The translations under genes were made by a program, and so were the position numbers. This document shows, piece by piece, positions 9,601-18,389 of a DNA stretch of 52,935 nucleotides. The notes under the pieces were generated by a model. The model did no database searches and was not told where the DNA came from. It saw only the letters and a program-made list of their open reading frames with translations. Position 1 is the stretch's first letter. Every line of letters begins with the position of its first letter. Origin of the DNA: Acidobacteriota bacterium (GTDB taxonomy: Bacteria > Acidobacteriota > Terriglobia > Terriglobales > Acidobacteriaceae); assembly GCA_003225055.1 (NCBI GenBank), contig QIAU01000143.1, positions 76,577 through 129,511 on the forward strand, read 5' to 3'.

Positions 9601-10449
9601 GACCACCTTCTCGAAGACCTGAGTTCGATTCCGGCGACGCCAGACGAGCGTATTCGAAAGGGGCTTCCATTCGACGGAACACAGTACTTCGGGAACTTTC
9701 AGCGTAACGACTTCACTTATGGCGTCGCGTTGTTCCAGCGCGGCTATTACGAGCAGGCAGCAGCATCCTTCAGACAAGTCATTGCGGAGAAGCCGGACAA
9801 CGCCGAAGCCTACTACAACCTGGGCACTCTTTATCTTCGACAGAACCACCTTCAGGAGGCCCGCCGCTATCTCGGGCAAACGGTGAAATTACGTCCAAAC
9901 TATCCCGAAGCATGGAACAACCTTGGCATGACAGCAGCACAGGAGGGGCAGACGGACCAGGCCATTCGCAACCTCCAGGAATCGCTTCGATTGAAACCCA
10001 ACTATGCAGTCGCACTGCTCAACCTGGGAAACATCTATCGGCGACAAGGAGCCGCCGCCGAAGCGGAGAAACTCCTGACCCGCGCTCTGGAGGCTGAACC
10101 TGAGAATCCCGAGGTCAACTACAGCTTAGGCATGCTTTATGGTCAACGGGACCAGACCCAGCGTGCATCGAGATTCTTTGACCAGGCATTACGTGTTCGG
10201 CCCGACTACCCGGACGCGCTGAATAATTTCGGCGTTCTGCTGATTCGTGAGCGGCGTTTCCCCGAAGCAGAACAGAAATTCAAGGCCTGCATCAATGCCG
10301 CGCCCAAGTTTGACCAGGCATATCTCAATCTCGCCAGGCTCTACGTACTGATGAATGACAAGGACAAAGCTCAAGCGGTGCTCGAGACACTGCTTCACGA
10401 AGAGCCGGAGCACAAGCTCGCGCAGCAGATGTTGGAAACGCTCCATTGA
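6652..10449 (+). CDS. Tat-exported FG-GAP/ASPIC-UnbV, degenerate thioredoxin-like and TPR fusion
   Basis: A 1265-residue multidomain protein. The N-terminus is a twin-arginine signal (SRRSFLKAIPWAPLLGF). An unassigned region runs to about residue 230. Then follow FG-GAP/VCBS propeller repeats with six calcium-type loops of the form DxDxDGxxD (DFDNDGLDD near 284, DYDRDGRLD near 388, and later DHNGNGWPD, DFDNDGNQD, DFDHDGYPD, DLDGDGRLE). An ASPIC/UnbV domain lies around 730-810 (AIGAAVTVEAGG, WPSGLTQTFEDLP). A redoxin-like domain at about 845-1000 has SPAS (883-886) where thioredoxins carry CxxC, so classical dithiol chemistry is impossible. About seven TPRs complete the C-terminus. It is first in the rightward series after the LacI gene. 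A role as an exported binding scaffold is inferred; no enzyme activity is evident. Confidence 0.85.
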   Translation: MVSRRSFLKAIPWAPLLGFPRSFRFLPLELTDAGRAAAPSFALTDFRLTPHYPAKSPLDDVFRHVLPGSDEYVTEKYALEIMPLLADWARELKTLPPALEAAAKFLGVSVEGAALRSTEEILVRSGNGIEVVRGQFASSVVSGRDRFLEEIKAYFSHMARVETAEFEILAIEEAANSPLTLKVEILYTLIGMRTDTGREQRIGKWLTQWSRDESKSWRAIKWKAVQETISRGRGPIFVDVTANALGGAESYRHQMLRSVDEWRTVLDSACGIDIYGNNGVAVGDFDNDGLDDIYVCQPAGLPNRLYRNRGGGTFEDVTEEAGLGVLDATACALFADFENKGIEDLLVVCNSGPLLFLNQGNGRFAIKREAFLFEHPPQGIFTHAAIADYDRDGRLDLYFCLYNYYLGLEQYHYPAPYFDARNGPPNFLFHNEGSAKFRDRTEASGMNVDNDRYSFACAWGDHNGNGWPDLYVANDFGRNNLYRNNGDGTFTAISQEAGVEDVGAGMGACWFDFDNDGNQDIYVADMWSAAGIRVSQQKVFQEKEAENIRALYRQHARGNALYHNLGNGHFENVSSPARVDMGHWAWSSDAWDFDHDGYPDLYVANGYISGADHRDLGSFFWRHVVGKSPQDATPSSAYEQGWNAINELVRSDSSWAGYERNVFFVNNQDGTFSDISGIAGLDFPDDSRSFALADLDGDGRLEIVLKNRTAPQLRILHNVMKDIGRSIAFHLRGQTSNRDAIGAAVTVEAGGHRQTKYLQAGSGFLSQHTKELFFGVGKFEGNIRASIRWPSGLTQTFEDLPAGHQIQLEEGSETFLAKSFSASSYLRSDKAGSPETAPLPGETWLIEPWSAPDFSLPDLAGSVRDLRSLLGELLLLNFWDTASPASRQQMRLFGQHRSALDSKGLRVVTVNVDQHPDTRALRSFIESEGMSFPVLLPTHEVSGVYNILYRYLYDRRRNLPVPSSFLVDQHGMIIKVYQGLVLPDHLLEDLSSIPATPDERIRKGLPFDGTQYFGNFQRNDFTYGVALFQRGYYEQAAASFRQVIAEKPDNAEAYYNLGTLYLRQNHLQEARRYLGQTVKLRPNYPEAWNNLGMTAAQEGQTDQAIRNLQESLRLKPNYAVALLNLGNIYRRQGAAAEAEKLLTRALEAEPENPEVNYSLGMLYGQRDQTQRASRFFDQALRVRPDYPDALNNFGVLLIRERRFPEAEQKFKACINAAPKFDQAYLNLARLYVLMNDKDKAQAVLETLLHEEPEHKLAQQMLETLH

Positions 10450-10502
10450 CGTTCTGGAGGCACACACGTTAGAGTGCACGCTGCAGCAGGATCTCTTGAG
10501 AA

Positions 10503-13052
10503 ATGGCTACCGGCGCCTCATTTCAGTATCGATCCCGCCGGGCGGACCGCCGAACAGGCTTGTTCGTAACCGTGGCTTTGATGTGTGTCTTGGCCAGGGG
10601 CCTGTTTGCCCAAACCACTGCCTCACACGACAGCAAGCCTCCAAAATCGTCGAAAATCCCGGCGGCTCTGGTTGATGCTGAAGCCCTGATGAATCAAGGC
10701 TTGCTCGACCAAGCGAAAGACAAAATCCAGGAACAGCTCAAGCTGACTCCCTCCAGCGCTGAGGCCTATAACCTCCTGGGGATTCTGTATAGCAATGAAA
10801 AAAACTATGCCAAGGCGCTGGAATCATTCCAGCATGCCTTGTCCCTTGTGCCCGGCTCCACGAAAACGCGCAACAATCTTGGGAGTCTTTACGTCGCCGA
10901 AGGAAAGCTCCAGCTCGCGGAGGAGGAGTTCAGGAAGGTGTTGCGCGCCGAGCCCGGCAACCACGATGCCAACTACAACCTCGGCCTCGTATTAATGACG
11001 AAGGGTTTGCCTTCCGCGGCGATTACGCATTTTCAGCGCGTGCGCCCGTTGAACGTCGCGACTGGCTTCAACATCGTGCGGGCATACTTTCGAGCGGGCA
11101 GGACAAAGGAGGCAATCAAAGCCGCAACCCAGCTGTCCGCGGCAAATAAGAATGATGTCCAGTTGCACTTCACGTTGGGAGCCGTGCTGGCCTCTGAAAA
11201 GCAGTATCGAGCGGCCCAAAACGAATTCGAAAAAGCCAACGCGCTACAGCCCGAGACATTCGAGATTCTATATAACCTTGGCCAGGCGTATCTGCGGGCT
11301 GGCGATTACACAAAAGCCGAAGTGGCCTTGAATCGGGCTTTACGACTGAAACCCGAATCCCCCGAGACCCTCTATCTCATCGCGCAGGTTTTTTCCGATC
11401 AGGCTCGGCCGGTTGACGCCTTGGACGTTCTGGTACGCGCCCGTAAGCTTGCGCCTAAGAACACGGACATCATCTTTCTGTTGGCTCGGGTCAGCATGTC
11501 GCAGAATTATTTCGAGGATGCGATTCCGCTCCTGGATGAGGGATTGAAGATCTCACCGGAAAGACCCGATCTCCACGCTGCCTTGGGCGAAAGCTACTTC
11601 ATGTCCGGCAAGACGGAAAAAGCGCTCGAAGAGTTCAAGAAGCTCATCGATCTCGACCCCTCGGCGCGTTCTTTCGCCTTCATGGGACTTTCGTATCGGC
11701 ACCTGGGCCGATTCGATGCGGCTAAGAAATTTTTTCAGGAGGGGCTTAAGAAAGAGCCGCGCAATGCTTCCTGCTTATTCAACATGGGCTATATAGAGGA
11801 GAGGCAGGGAAACAGGGCGAGAGCCGCGGAGTTCTTCCGGCAAGCGCTTCGTTCCAATCCCGATTTTCCTGAAGCCCTGTTCGAATTGGCTAACCTGCGA
11901 GTTCAAGACAAAGACTTCGCGCAAGCTGCAGAACTGCTGAGGAAATCTATTCACCTGAGCCGTGATCCGGCGCAGGGATATTACAAGCTTGCCATGGTGG
12001 AGCGAAGTCTCCACCAGATGGAAGCGGCACAGCGTGATTTGGAAGTGTTTCAGACGCTCGCGAAAGATTCCGCAACTGGCCCGTACCCTTATCAGCACCT
12101 TTTCGATTATTTAGACAACCGCTCCAAGCTGACACCCGAGGCTCGGGTTCAACTGGATCTAGCCGAGCTGACCGAGCAAATACACAAGCACCCGGACCAA
12201 CCCGGGAATCTCTACCTTCTTGCGGAGGCATATCTCAAACTAGGAAACACGGACGATGCAAGGAAGACAGTCGCGGAGCTTGACCGTGTTAGCGCGAACG
12301 ACTATCGAACGCAGACCGGCGTAGGCGTGCTGCTCGCGCGCTACCACTTGTATGATGAAGCGATCCAGCATTTTCAAGCCGCGTTGCACTCGAATTCTGA
12401 TTCTGACGATGTGAAGTTCGACTTGGCGGATGCTTATTTCCGCAAGGGTCTTTATGAACCGGCGCTTGAGGCCGCCCAAAAAGTTTCTGCCGGCGGACAG
12501 CGAGATGATGGGTTCCTTGCTCTGCTGGGAGACATTTATGCCCACCTTGGTGACGCTGCCCGCGCCATCGGGATTTACCAGGATGCCATAACCCGCAATC
12601 CTGATAACGACCAGTACTATCTCTCGCTGGCATTGGCGCAGCTTCGAAACCACGACTTCAGCGGCATGGAAGAAACATTGGAGAAGGGGACGGCACGAAT
12701 CCCTGGCTCCGGAAAGATTCTTTGGGGTTTGGGCCTTGTCTCGGTCCTCGACGGCCACACCGAACTGGCCGCGCAGCGATTCGAGCGCGCCGTCGATCTC
12801 TTGCCGGAATGGGCCGGGAGCTATTCGACTTTGGGGGCTTTTTATTATCAGACGGGACAGATTGCGAAGGCTCGGGAGGTCCTGAACCGCTTTAAAAGCA
12901 GTAACGCTGGCGGCTTGGACATGAAGCGTATCGAAGAGGCTCTCTCTCGGGCGCCTGCTACAGCCGCATCGTCGGTTCACGAACCGATGTCGATGGAAGG
13001 CCGGCAACAGCTGCTACAACTGGCATTGACGCTCGCCGACCGAACCCTCTGA
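10503..13052 (+). CDS. Large exported TPR-repeat protein
   Basis: An 849-residue protein made almost entirely of tetratricopeptide repeats after an N-terminal hydrophobic segment (GLFVTVALMCVLARGLFAQ) that reads as a signal peptide. The repeats are regular, e.g. AYNLLGILYSNEKNYAKALE, LYNLGQAYLRAGDYTKAE and CLFNMGYIEERQGNRARAAE, and I estimate about twenty units. Such solenoids bind other proteins or polymers. It is 53 bp downstream of the Tat-exported fusion and 9 bp upstream of the next CRTAC1 gene, so these are almost certainly one transcript. Its C-terminus (SMEGRQQLLQLALTLADRTL) lies outside the repeats. A specific partner cannot be named; the neighbouring propeller proteins are candidates. 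Confidence 0.88.
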   Translation: MATGASFQYRSRRADRRTGLFVTVALMCVLARGLFAQTTASHDSKPPKSSKIPAALVDAEALMNQGLLDQAKDKIQEQLKLTPSSAEAYNLLGILYSNEKNYAKALESFQHALSLVPGSTKTRNNLGSLYVAEGKLQLAEEEFRKVLRAEPGNHDANYNLGLVLMTKGLPSAAITHFQRVRPLNVATGFNIVRAYFRAGRTKEAIKAATQLSAANKNDVQLHFTLGAVLASEKQYRAAQNEFEKANALQPETFEILYNLGQAYLRAGDYTKAEVALNRALRLKPESPETLYLIAQVFSDQARPVDALDVLVRARKLAPKNTDIIFLLARVSMSQNYFEDAIPLLDEGLKISPERPDLHAALGESYFMSGKTEKALEEFKKLIDLDPSARSFAFMGLSYRHLGRFDAAKKFFQEGLKKEPRNASCLFNMGYIEERQGNRARAAEFFRQALRSNPDFPEALFELANLRVQDKDFAQAAELLRKSIHLSRDPAQGYYKLAMVERSLHQMEAAQRDLEVFQTLAKDSATGPYPYQHLFDYLDNRSKLTPEARVQLDLAELTEQIHKHPDQPGNLYLLAEAYLKLGNTDDARKTVAELDRVSANDYRTQTGVGVLLARYHLYDEAIQHFQAALHSNSDSDDVKFDLADAYFRKGLYEPALEAAQKVSAGGQRDDGFLALLGDIYAHLGDAARAIGIYQDAITRNPDNDQYYLSLALAQLRNHDFSGMEETLEKGTARIPGSGKILWGLGLVSVLDGHTELAAQRFERAVDLLPEWAGSYSTLGAFYYQTGQIAKAREVLNRFKSSNAGGLDMKRIEEALSRAPATAASSVHEPMSMEGRQQLLQLALTLADRTL

Positions 13053-13061
13053 TTCGGCGTA

Positions 13062-14855
13062 ATGACAGAATCAGCCGTGTACACAACCGAACAGAGTCGA
13101 ATGGAAAGAGTACTCGGTGCTGGCTGCAGGTTCAGCGTGATTCTGGCGCTAGTCGCCGGCCTCGACGGCGCCAACCTGCGTCCTCTCCCAGCACAGGCTT
13201 CCAAGACACAGAATTCTCCTGTTCCTGTCCGCTATATCGATGTTCGCGAAACCGCAGGAATCACCTTCGTTCAAGATTCCACCCAGACTGAGCAAAAGTA
13301 TTACCTGGAAACTATGGGCACGGGGGTCGCCTGGATCGACTATGACCAGGACGGGCTCATGGACCTGTTCTTCGTCCAGTCGGCCGCAACTGACATTTAC
13401 AAACCGTCGCATCCTTTGCGCTGCGCTCTTTATCACAACAACGGCGATGGCACCTTTACTGATGTTACCGAGAAAGCCGGTGTAGGCGGTGAAGGGCACT
13501 ATGGGCAGGGCGTCGCCGTCGGCGACTTCGACAACGACGGCTATCCTGATCTGTACGTGACAGGCTACGGGCGCGCCATTCTTTACCACAACAACGGCGA
13601 CGGAACGTTCACCGAGGTTACGACCAAGGCCGGAGTCGCGGACGAAGGAGGATGGTCTACCAGCGCAGGGTGGTTTGACTACGATAAGGATGGTTGGCTC
13701 GACCTGCTCGTCACGAATTACATCGAGTGGACGTCGAAAAATAATCTTTGGTGCGGTGAACGTCGGCCCGGATACCGCTCCTATTGCCATCCCGGTAATT
13801 ACAAAGGTCAAAAGACGAAGCTTTACCATAACAATCATGACGGTACCTTTACCGATGTAAGCGAAGCTTCAGGCGTCGGCAAACCAGAATCGAAGGGCAT
13901 GGGTGTGGTACTGGCGGACTTCAATAATGACGGCTGGCCCGACATTGCCATCGCTAACGATTCCTGGCCCAACTTTCTGTTTATCAATAAACACAACGGC
14001 ACGTTTGAGGACGTTTCACTAGTTTCGGGATTGGCGGCTAGCGAAGACGGCCGTTACGAGGCCGGCATGGGCATCGACGCCGCGGATGTCGATGGCGATG
14101 GCTGGCTGGACGTGTATATAACTCACCTCGATTTTGAATTGAATCGGCTCTACCGCAATAACCGGGACGGCACCTTCAGCGATGAGACATTTAATTCTGG
14201 GATCGGCAATAAGGCGATACTGTTGAGCGGCGTGTCCATGATGTTCGAGGACTACGACAACGATGGCTGGCCCGATATCCTGCAACTAAACGGCGCGATG
14301 CTGGACAATATCCAGCTCTATCACGGCGAGGTTTCCTACCAAGAACCCATGCTCATGTTTCGAAACTTAGGGGCAGGGAAGTTCGAGAAAATGTCAGAAT
14401 CCTTGGGCCCGGACTTCATGCGTCCGATCGCCGGACGCGGTCTGGCGATCGCCGATTATGATAATGACGGAGACATCGATATTGTCACCAACAACCGAGG
14501 TGATTATCCTTCGCTTTTACGCAACGAGGGCGGAAACGCTAATCACTGGCTGACCGTGAAACTGATGGGGACGCGCTCCAACCGGGACGGCATTGGATCC
14601 TCGCTGAAATTAACCGCCGAAGGCTATGTCCATGCGGAACAGGCCAAGGGCGGAATGAGCTACATGTCGGCTAGCGACCCACGGATTCACTTTGGTCTGG
14701 GAAAGCGCACGAAGATCGATTCTTTGGAGATCACCTGGCCCAGCGGGCAGGTGGACCGCCTGACTCATATGCCGATCGATCAGATCATTGCGGTAAAGGA
14801 GGGCACGGGAATAGTGCCGCGAAAATTTCCCAAGATCGTGAACCCCAGCCGATGA
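13062..14855 (+). CDS. CRTAC1-family exported protein (FG-GAP plus ASPIC/UnbV)
   Basis: A 597-residue protein with a Sec-type hydrophobic N-terminus (FSVILALVAGLDGANL, ending PAQA). An internal ATG at 13101 is an alternative start that would give a more compact signal. The body is an FG-GAP/VCBS propeller with seven calcium-type loops, e.g. DYDQDGLMD, DFDNDGYPD, DYDKDGWLD, DFNNDGWPD, DYDNDGDID. Each blade has the recurrent LYHNNGDGTFTDV signature. A C-terminal ASPIC/UnbV domain follows (GIGSSLKLTAEG, HFGLGKRTKIDSLEITWPSG). The architecture and length match CRTAC1-type proteins, whose bacterial function is unestablished. It belongs to the same series as its neighbours, with a 9-bp gap upstream and 31 bp downstream. 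Confidence 0.9.
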   Translation: MTESAVYTTEQSRMERVLGAGCRFSVILALVAGLDGANLRPLPAQASKTQNSPVPVRYIDVRETAGITFVQDSTQTEQKYYLETMGTGVAWIDYDQDGLMDLFFVQSAATDIYKPSHPLRCALYHNNGDGTFTDVTEKAGVGGEGHYGQGVAVGDFDNDGYPDLYVTGYGRAILYHNNGDGTFTEVTTKAGVADEGGWSTSAGWFDYDKDGWLDLLVTNYIEWTSKNNLWCGERRPGYRSYCHPGNYKGQKTKLYHNNHDGTFTDVSEASGVGKPESKGMGVVLADFNNDGWPDIAIANDSWPNFLFINKHNGTFEDVSLVSGLAASEDGRYEAGMGIDAADVDGDGWLDVYITHLDFELNRLYRNNRDGTFSDETFNSGIGNKAILLSGVSMMFEDYDNDGWPDILQLNGAMLDNIQLYHGEVSYQEPMLMFRNLGAGKFEKMSESLGPDFMRPIAGRGLAIADYDNDGDIDIVTNNRGDYPSLLRNEGGNANHWLTVKLMGTRSNRDGIGSSLKLTAEGYVHAEQAKGGMSYMSASDPRIHFGLGKRTKIDSLEITWPSGQVDRLTHMPIDQIIAVKEGTGIVPRKFPKIVNPSR

Positions 14856-14886
14856 GCCGGGAATTCGGTGTTCGCACTCAGGTCCT

Positions 14887-16662
14887 ATGAATCTTCCACG
14901 GCGAAATTTTCTCGGCTGTTGTGTCGCTCTTCTGGGGAGCAAGCTCTTAGAGGCGCTTACCATGCCGCTTTGGCAATGGAACAGGTCGTTGATTCTCAAC
15001 GCGGGGGGTGCTCATGCTTCTGACACTTCTCCCGTCATCTTCGTCGACGTGGCCCGGGAGGCCGGACTGAAAGCTCCCAATGTCTGGGGTGCGACCGACC
15101 ATAAGAAGTACATCATTGAGGCGAAAGGCAGCGGGATTGCCTTCTTCGACTATGATCACGACGGCTGGCTCGATATCTACCTGACCAACGGCACGCGACT
15201 TGACGCCAAGTGGCCCGCAGGTGAGGCGCCCACCTCCCATCTCTATAAGAACAATCGCGACGGAACCTTCACCGATGTGACCGCAAAATCCGGCCTGGCG
15301 CGTACCGGCTGGCAGACGGGGGTCTGTGTCGGCGACTACGACAATGATGGATGGGATGACCTGTTCTGTTGCTTCTGGGGGCACAACGTTCTATTTCACA
15401 ACAATGGCGATGGAACGTTCGCCGATGTCAGCCGCAAAGCTGGTGTTTATAACGAGCAGGTGCGTTGGGGCGCGGGATGCACCTGGCTCGATTACGATCG
15501 CAACGGCCACTTAGATCTCTTTGTGTGTAATTACATCAAGCTGGATCCTGACAAGATCTCTTCCTCTGAGAATGCTCCCGCCTGCCAATGGAAGGGGATT
15601 CCTGTGATGTGCGGCCCGCGTGGACTTCCGGGCGATACCAACGTTCTGTACCGCAACAACGGTGATGGCACCTTTACCGACGTGTCAGAGAAATCGGGGA
15701 TTCTGAAACCCGGGCCGCGGTACTCGATTACCGCCGTGTCCTACGACTTCGATAACGACGGGTGGCCCGACATTTATGTGGCGGTGGACTCAGAACCCAG
15801 CATACTACTTCGCAATAACCACGACGGGACCTTCACTGATATTGCAGTGATGGCCGGTTGCGCCTACAGCGAAAATGGCCATGAACAGGCGGGAATGGGT
15901 GTTGCTGTAGCGGATTATGATTGCGATGGCTGGTTTGATATCTTCAAGACCAACTTCGCAGATGACACCTCGAATCTCTACCGCAACAATGGAGACGGGA
16001 CGTTCACGGATGTGACGTTCTCATCAGGAATTGGGGTTAACAACCAGTATGTTGGATGGGGTTGCGGTTTTATTGACTTCGACAATGACGGTTGGCCGGA
16101 TCTCTTACAGATTAATGGGCACGTTTATCCAGAAATACAGGCCCATGATGTTGGCCAGACTTTCAAGAATCCCCGCGTCGTTTACAAAAACCTGGGCAAC
16201 GGGCGATTCAAGGATGTTTCTTCGGAGATGGGGCCGGGGATCAGTGAGCGCTTCTCCAGTCGGGGCGCCGCCTTCGGAGATTACGACAACGACGGCGACC
16301 TGGATGGGTTGGTCTTGAACATGAACGACCTACCCTCGCTTCTCCGCAACGACGGAGGCAATAAGCAGAATTGGATCAAGCTCAAGCTGATCGGCACAAA
16401 CTGCAATCGTACCGCCATTGGCGCGCGTGTGCGGGTGATCACGGGCCGCCATGTTCAGATGGATGAGGTGCACAGCGGCTCAAGCGTCATGTCACAGTGC
16501 GACCTGCGCCTGCACTTCGGATTAGGGAAAGCTCAACTTATAGATGTGATCGAAGTCACGTGGCCGACGACACAGAAAATCGAACGGTTCACACAAGTCA
16601 AAGCTAATCAGATACTCACAATTCAGGAAACTAAGGGCATTGTCGGTACAACCAGAGCCTAG
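14887..16662 (+). CDS. CRTAC1-family protein with Tat-like signal
   Basis: A 591-residue paralogue of the preceding protein. It differs in its N-terminus, which carries a twin-arginine motif (PRRNFLGCCVALLG), so it may cross the membrane folded via Tat. Seven calcium-type loops are visible (DYDHDGWLD, DYDNDGWDD, DYDRNGHLD, DFDNDGWPD twice, DYDCDGWFD, DYDNDGDLD), with blade signatures such as LYRNNGDGTFTDV. The C-terminal ASPIC/UnbV domain includes HFGLGKAQLIDVIEVTWP, but its WPSG motif has become WPTT. It follows the other CRTAC1 gene by 31 bp, pointing to tandem duplication and then divergence of the export signal. Ligand and partner are unknown. Confidence 0.9.
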   Translation: MNLPRRNFLGCCVALLGSKLLEALTMPLWQWNRSLILNAGGAHASDTSPVIFVDVAREAGLKAPNVWGATDHKKYIIEAKGSGIAFFDYDHDGWLDIYLTNGTRLDAKWPAGEAPTSHLYKNNRDGTFTDVTAKSGLARTGWQTGVCVGDYDNDGWDDLFCCFWGHNVLFHNNGDGTFADVSRKAGVYNEQVRWGAGCTWLDYDRNGHLDLFVCNYIKLDPDKISSSENAPACQWKGIPVMCGPRGLPGDTNVLYRNNGDGTFTDVSEKSGILKPGPRYSITAVSYDFDNDGWPDIYVAVDSEPSILLRNNHDGTFTDIAVMAGCAYSENGHEQAGMGVAVADYDCDGWFDIFKTNFADDTSNLYRNNGDGTFTDVTFSSGIGVNNQYVGWGCGFIDFDNDGWPDLLQINGHVYPEIQAHDVGQTFKNPRVVYKNLGNGRFKDVSSEMGPGISERFSSRGAAFGDYDNDGDLDGLVLNMNDLPSLLRNDGGNKQNWIKLKLIGTNCNRTAIGARVRVITGRHVQMDEVHSGSSVMSQCDLRLHFGLGKAQLIDVIEVTWPTTQKIERFTQVKANQILTIQETKGIVGTTRA

Positions 16663-16706
16663 GATAACGATCACCTTGCAGCAGCCAGTCACAGCGTGAA
16701 ACTCTC

Positions 16707-18335
16707 ATGGACGCGTGGCAACCTGAACGCCTAATCCGCGTTGCGACCCACTTCATTGTGACACTCGCGCTCCTCGCTCAGTCCGTTCAGGGCCAATCTC
16801 GGATCGATTCCCAATCCGGCGCATTGCAGGGGTGTATACGGGACAGAAGTGAGCGCCCCGTTACCGGTGCGACGGTTTACGTGCGCTCCAGGGCGGGAAC
16901 CAAAAGCGTAGCGGCGCCGACAGATCCGGAAGGGAGCTATCACTTTTCCGGGCTTGCTCCCGGCAGCTATACCCTGACAGCGGAGATGACAGGTTACCGA
17001 GCCGCAACGTTCGGCCCCATTGAATTGGCAGGCGGAGAGACGAAGAAAATCGATCTTGTGTTGGAATCCTCCGCGTCCCCAAGCTCAAGCCTGGGAACCC
17101 CGGAGTTGTTCGACGAACCCAGATTCACGGTGGCTGGCATCACAGATCCCACGAACCTTGGCGGACATGGTTCAAACGCAACCCTGGGAACTTCAGAATC
17201 GCTTAAGAAGGGGATTGCCTCGCTGGGCAGGGAATCGCCGGCTAGCTCAAAGTCCTCTACACTCACGACAGCCACGGAGCAGGCGCTACGCGCGCAGGCT
17301 GAACACGAGACCGGGAATTTTGACGCAAATCATAAGCTGGGGAAGGTTCTCCTTGATAACGGCAGACCTCGGGAAGCACTCTTCTACCTTGAGCATGCCG
17401 CGCGTCTCAATCCGGGCGATTACGACAACTCCTATCAACTGGCACTCGCTCATGCTGGTGCCGCAGAATACGAACGCGCACGCCAAACCGTTCAGAACCT
17501 TCTCGTGGGGCACGACAGGGCTGAACTGCATCGCTTGCTCGGTGAGATTGACGAGAAGTTAAGTGATCCTCTGGCCGCCGTTCACGAATACCAGCGCGCG
17601 GCGGAACTCGAACCGAGCGAACCCAACTTGTTCGACTGGGCAGCCGAACTCCTGATCCACCGTGCCACCGAGCCGAGCATTCAGGTATTCACGAAAGGAC
17701 ATCGTCTTTTCCCGCACTCGGTAAGGATGCTGGCCGGACTGGGCGTGGCCTGGTACGCACAAGGCGTCCCTGACGAAGCCGCCCGACGTCTTTGCGAAGC
17801 ATCCGACTTGAACCCCGGGGATCCGGGTCCGTACTTATTGTTGGGCAAAATGCTAAGTGCTGAGTCTGCCGTGTGGGATGAGGTCGGGAAGCGGCTGGAG
17901 CGATTCGCCAGGCTCGAACCAGAAAACGCACTGGCCAATTACTATTACGCTCTCAGCCTTTGGAAGGAGCGGAGGGATCTGTCGGAAAATCTGGCCAAGG
18001 TCGAGGGCCTGCTTGCGAAAGCCGTTCATCTCGATCCCAAACTCGACCTCGCCTACCTTCAACTAGGGATCCTTTACTCGGAACAAAAAGACCTTCCCAA
18101 GGCAATTTCCGCCTACCAAAAAGCGATTGAAACAAATCGCCGCATGGAAGAAGCTCACTATCGCTTAGGGCAGGCCTATGCTCAGACGGGAGAAAATCTG
18201 AAGGCACAAGGAGAGATCCAACTTTATAAAGAGTTCTCGAAGGAAGCCGCAGGTCAAGCCGAGCGCCAGCGCAGAGAAATCCGCCAATTCCTCTATACCC
18301 TGCAGGCACCGACTTTCGCCTCACCTCCGCGGTAA
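16707..18335 (+). CDS. Exported carboxypeptidase-regulatory-like/TPR protein
   Basis: A 542-residue protein starting with a signal peptide (VATHFIVTLALLAQSVQGQ). A carboxypeptidase-regulatory-like beta-sandwich occupies about residues 35-115 (GCIRDRSERPVTGATVYV, GSYHFSGLAPGSYTLTAEM), the same fold that opens the TonB-dependent receptor at 1340-5179. A low-complexity Ser/Thr linker leads to a TPR region from about 190 to 530 (LFYLEHAARLNPGDYDNSY, YLQLGILYSEQKDLPKAIS). It is the last rightward gene of the module and converges on the TonB gene. Sharing both the sandwich fold and TPRs with other members suggests a linker between receptor and scaffold, which is inference only. Confidence 0.87.
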   Translation: MDAWQPERLIRVATHFIVTLALLAQSVQGQSRIDSQSGALQGCIRDRSERPVTGATVYVRSRAGTKSVAAPTDPEGSYHFSGLAPGSYTLTAEMTGYRAATFGPIELAGGETKKIDLVLESSASPSSSLGTPELFDEPRFTVAGITDPTNLGGHGSNATLGTSESLKKGIASLGRESPASSKSSTLTTATEQALRAQAEHETGNFDANHKLGKVLLDNGRPREALFYLEHAARLNPGDYDNSYQLALAHAGAAEYERARQTVQNLLVGHDRAELHRLLGEIDEKLSDPLAAVHEYQRAAELEPSEPNLFDWAAELLIHRATEPSIQVFTKGHRLFPHSVRMLAGLGVAWYAQGVPDEAARRLCEASDLNPGDPGPYLLLGKMLSAESAVWDEVGKRLERFARLEPENALANYYYALSLWKERRDLSENLAKVEGLLAKAVHLDPKLDLAYLQLGILYSEQKDLPKAISAYQKAIETNRRMEEAHYRLGQAYAQTGENLKAQGEIQLYKEFSKEAAGQAERQRREIRQFLYTLQAPTFASPPR

Positions 18336-18389
18336 TCGTAGCTCAGCGCAATTTTCTCCATTCAATATTTCTTGGGTTGAAGCTAAGGG

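Noticed and set aside
12240-13007. A 255-codon open frame on the - strand
   Set aside because: It is antisense to the 849-residue TPR protein and shows no start signal or domain.
13400-16100. Regularly recurring similar DNA blocks that could suggest a CRISPR or repeat array
   Set aside because: The blocks are codons for the FG-GAP blade signature, diverged in sequence and uneven in spacing, and they lie within genes.
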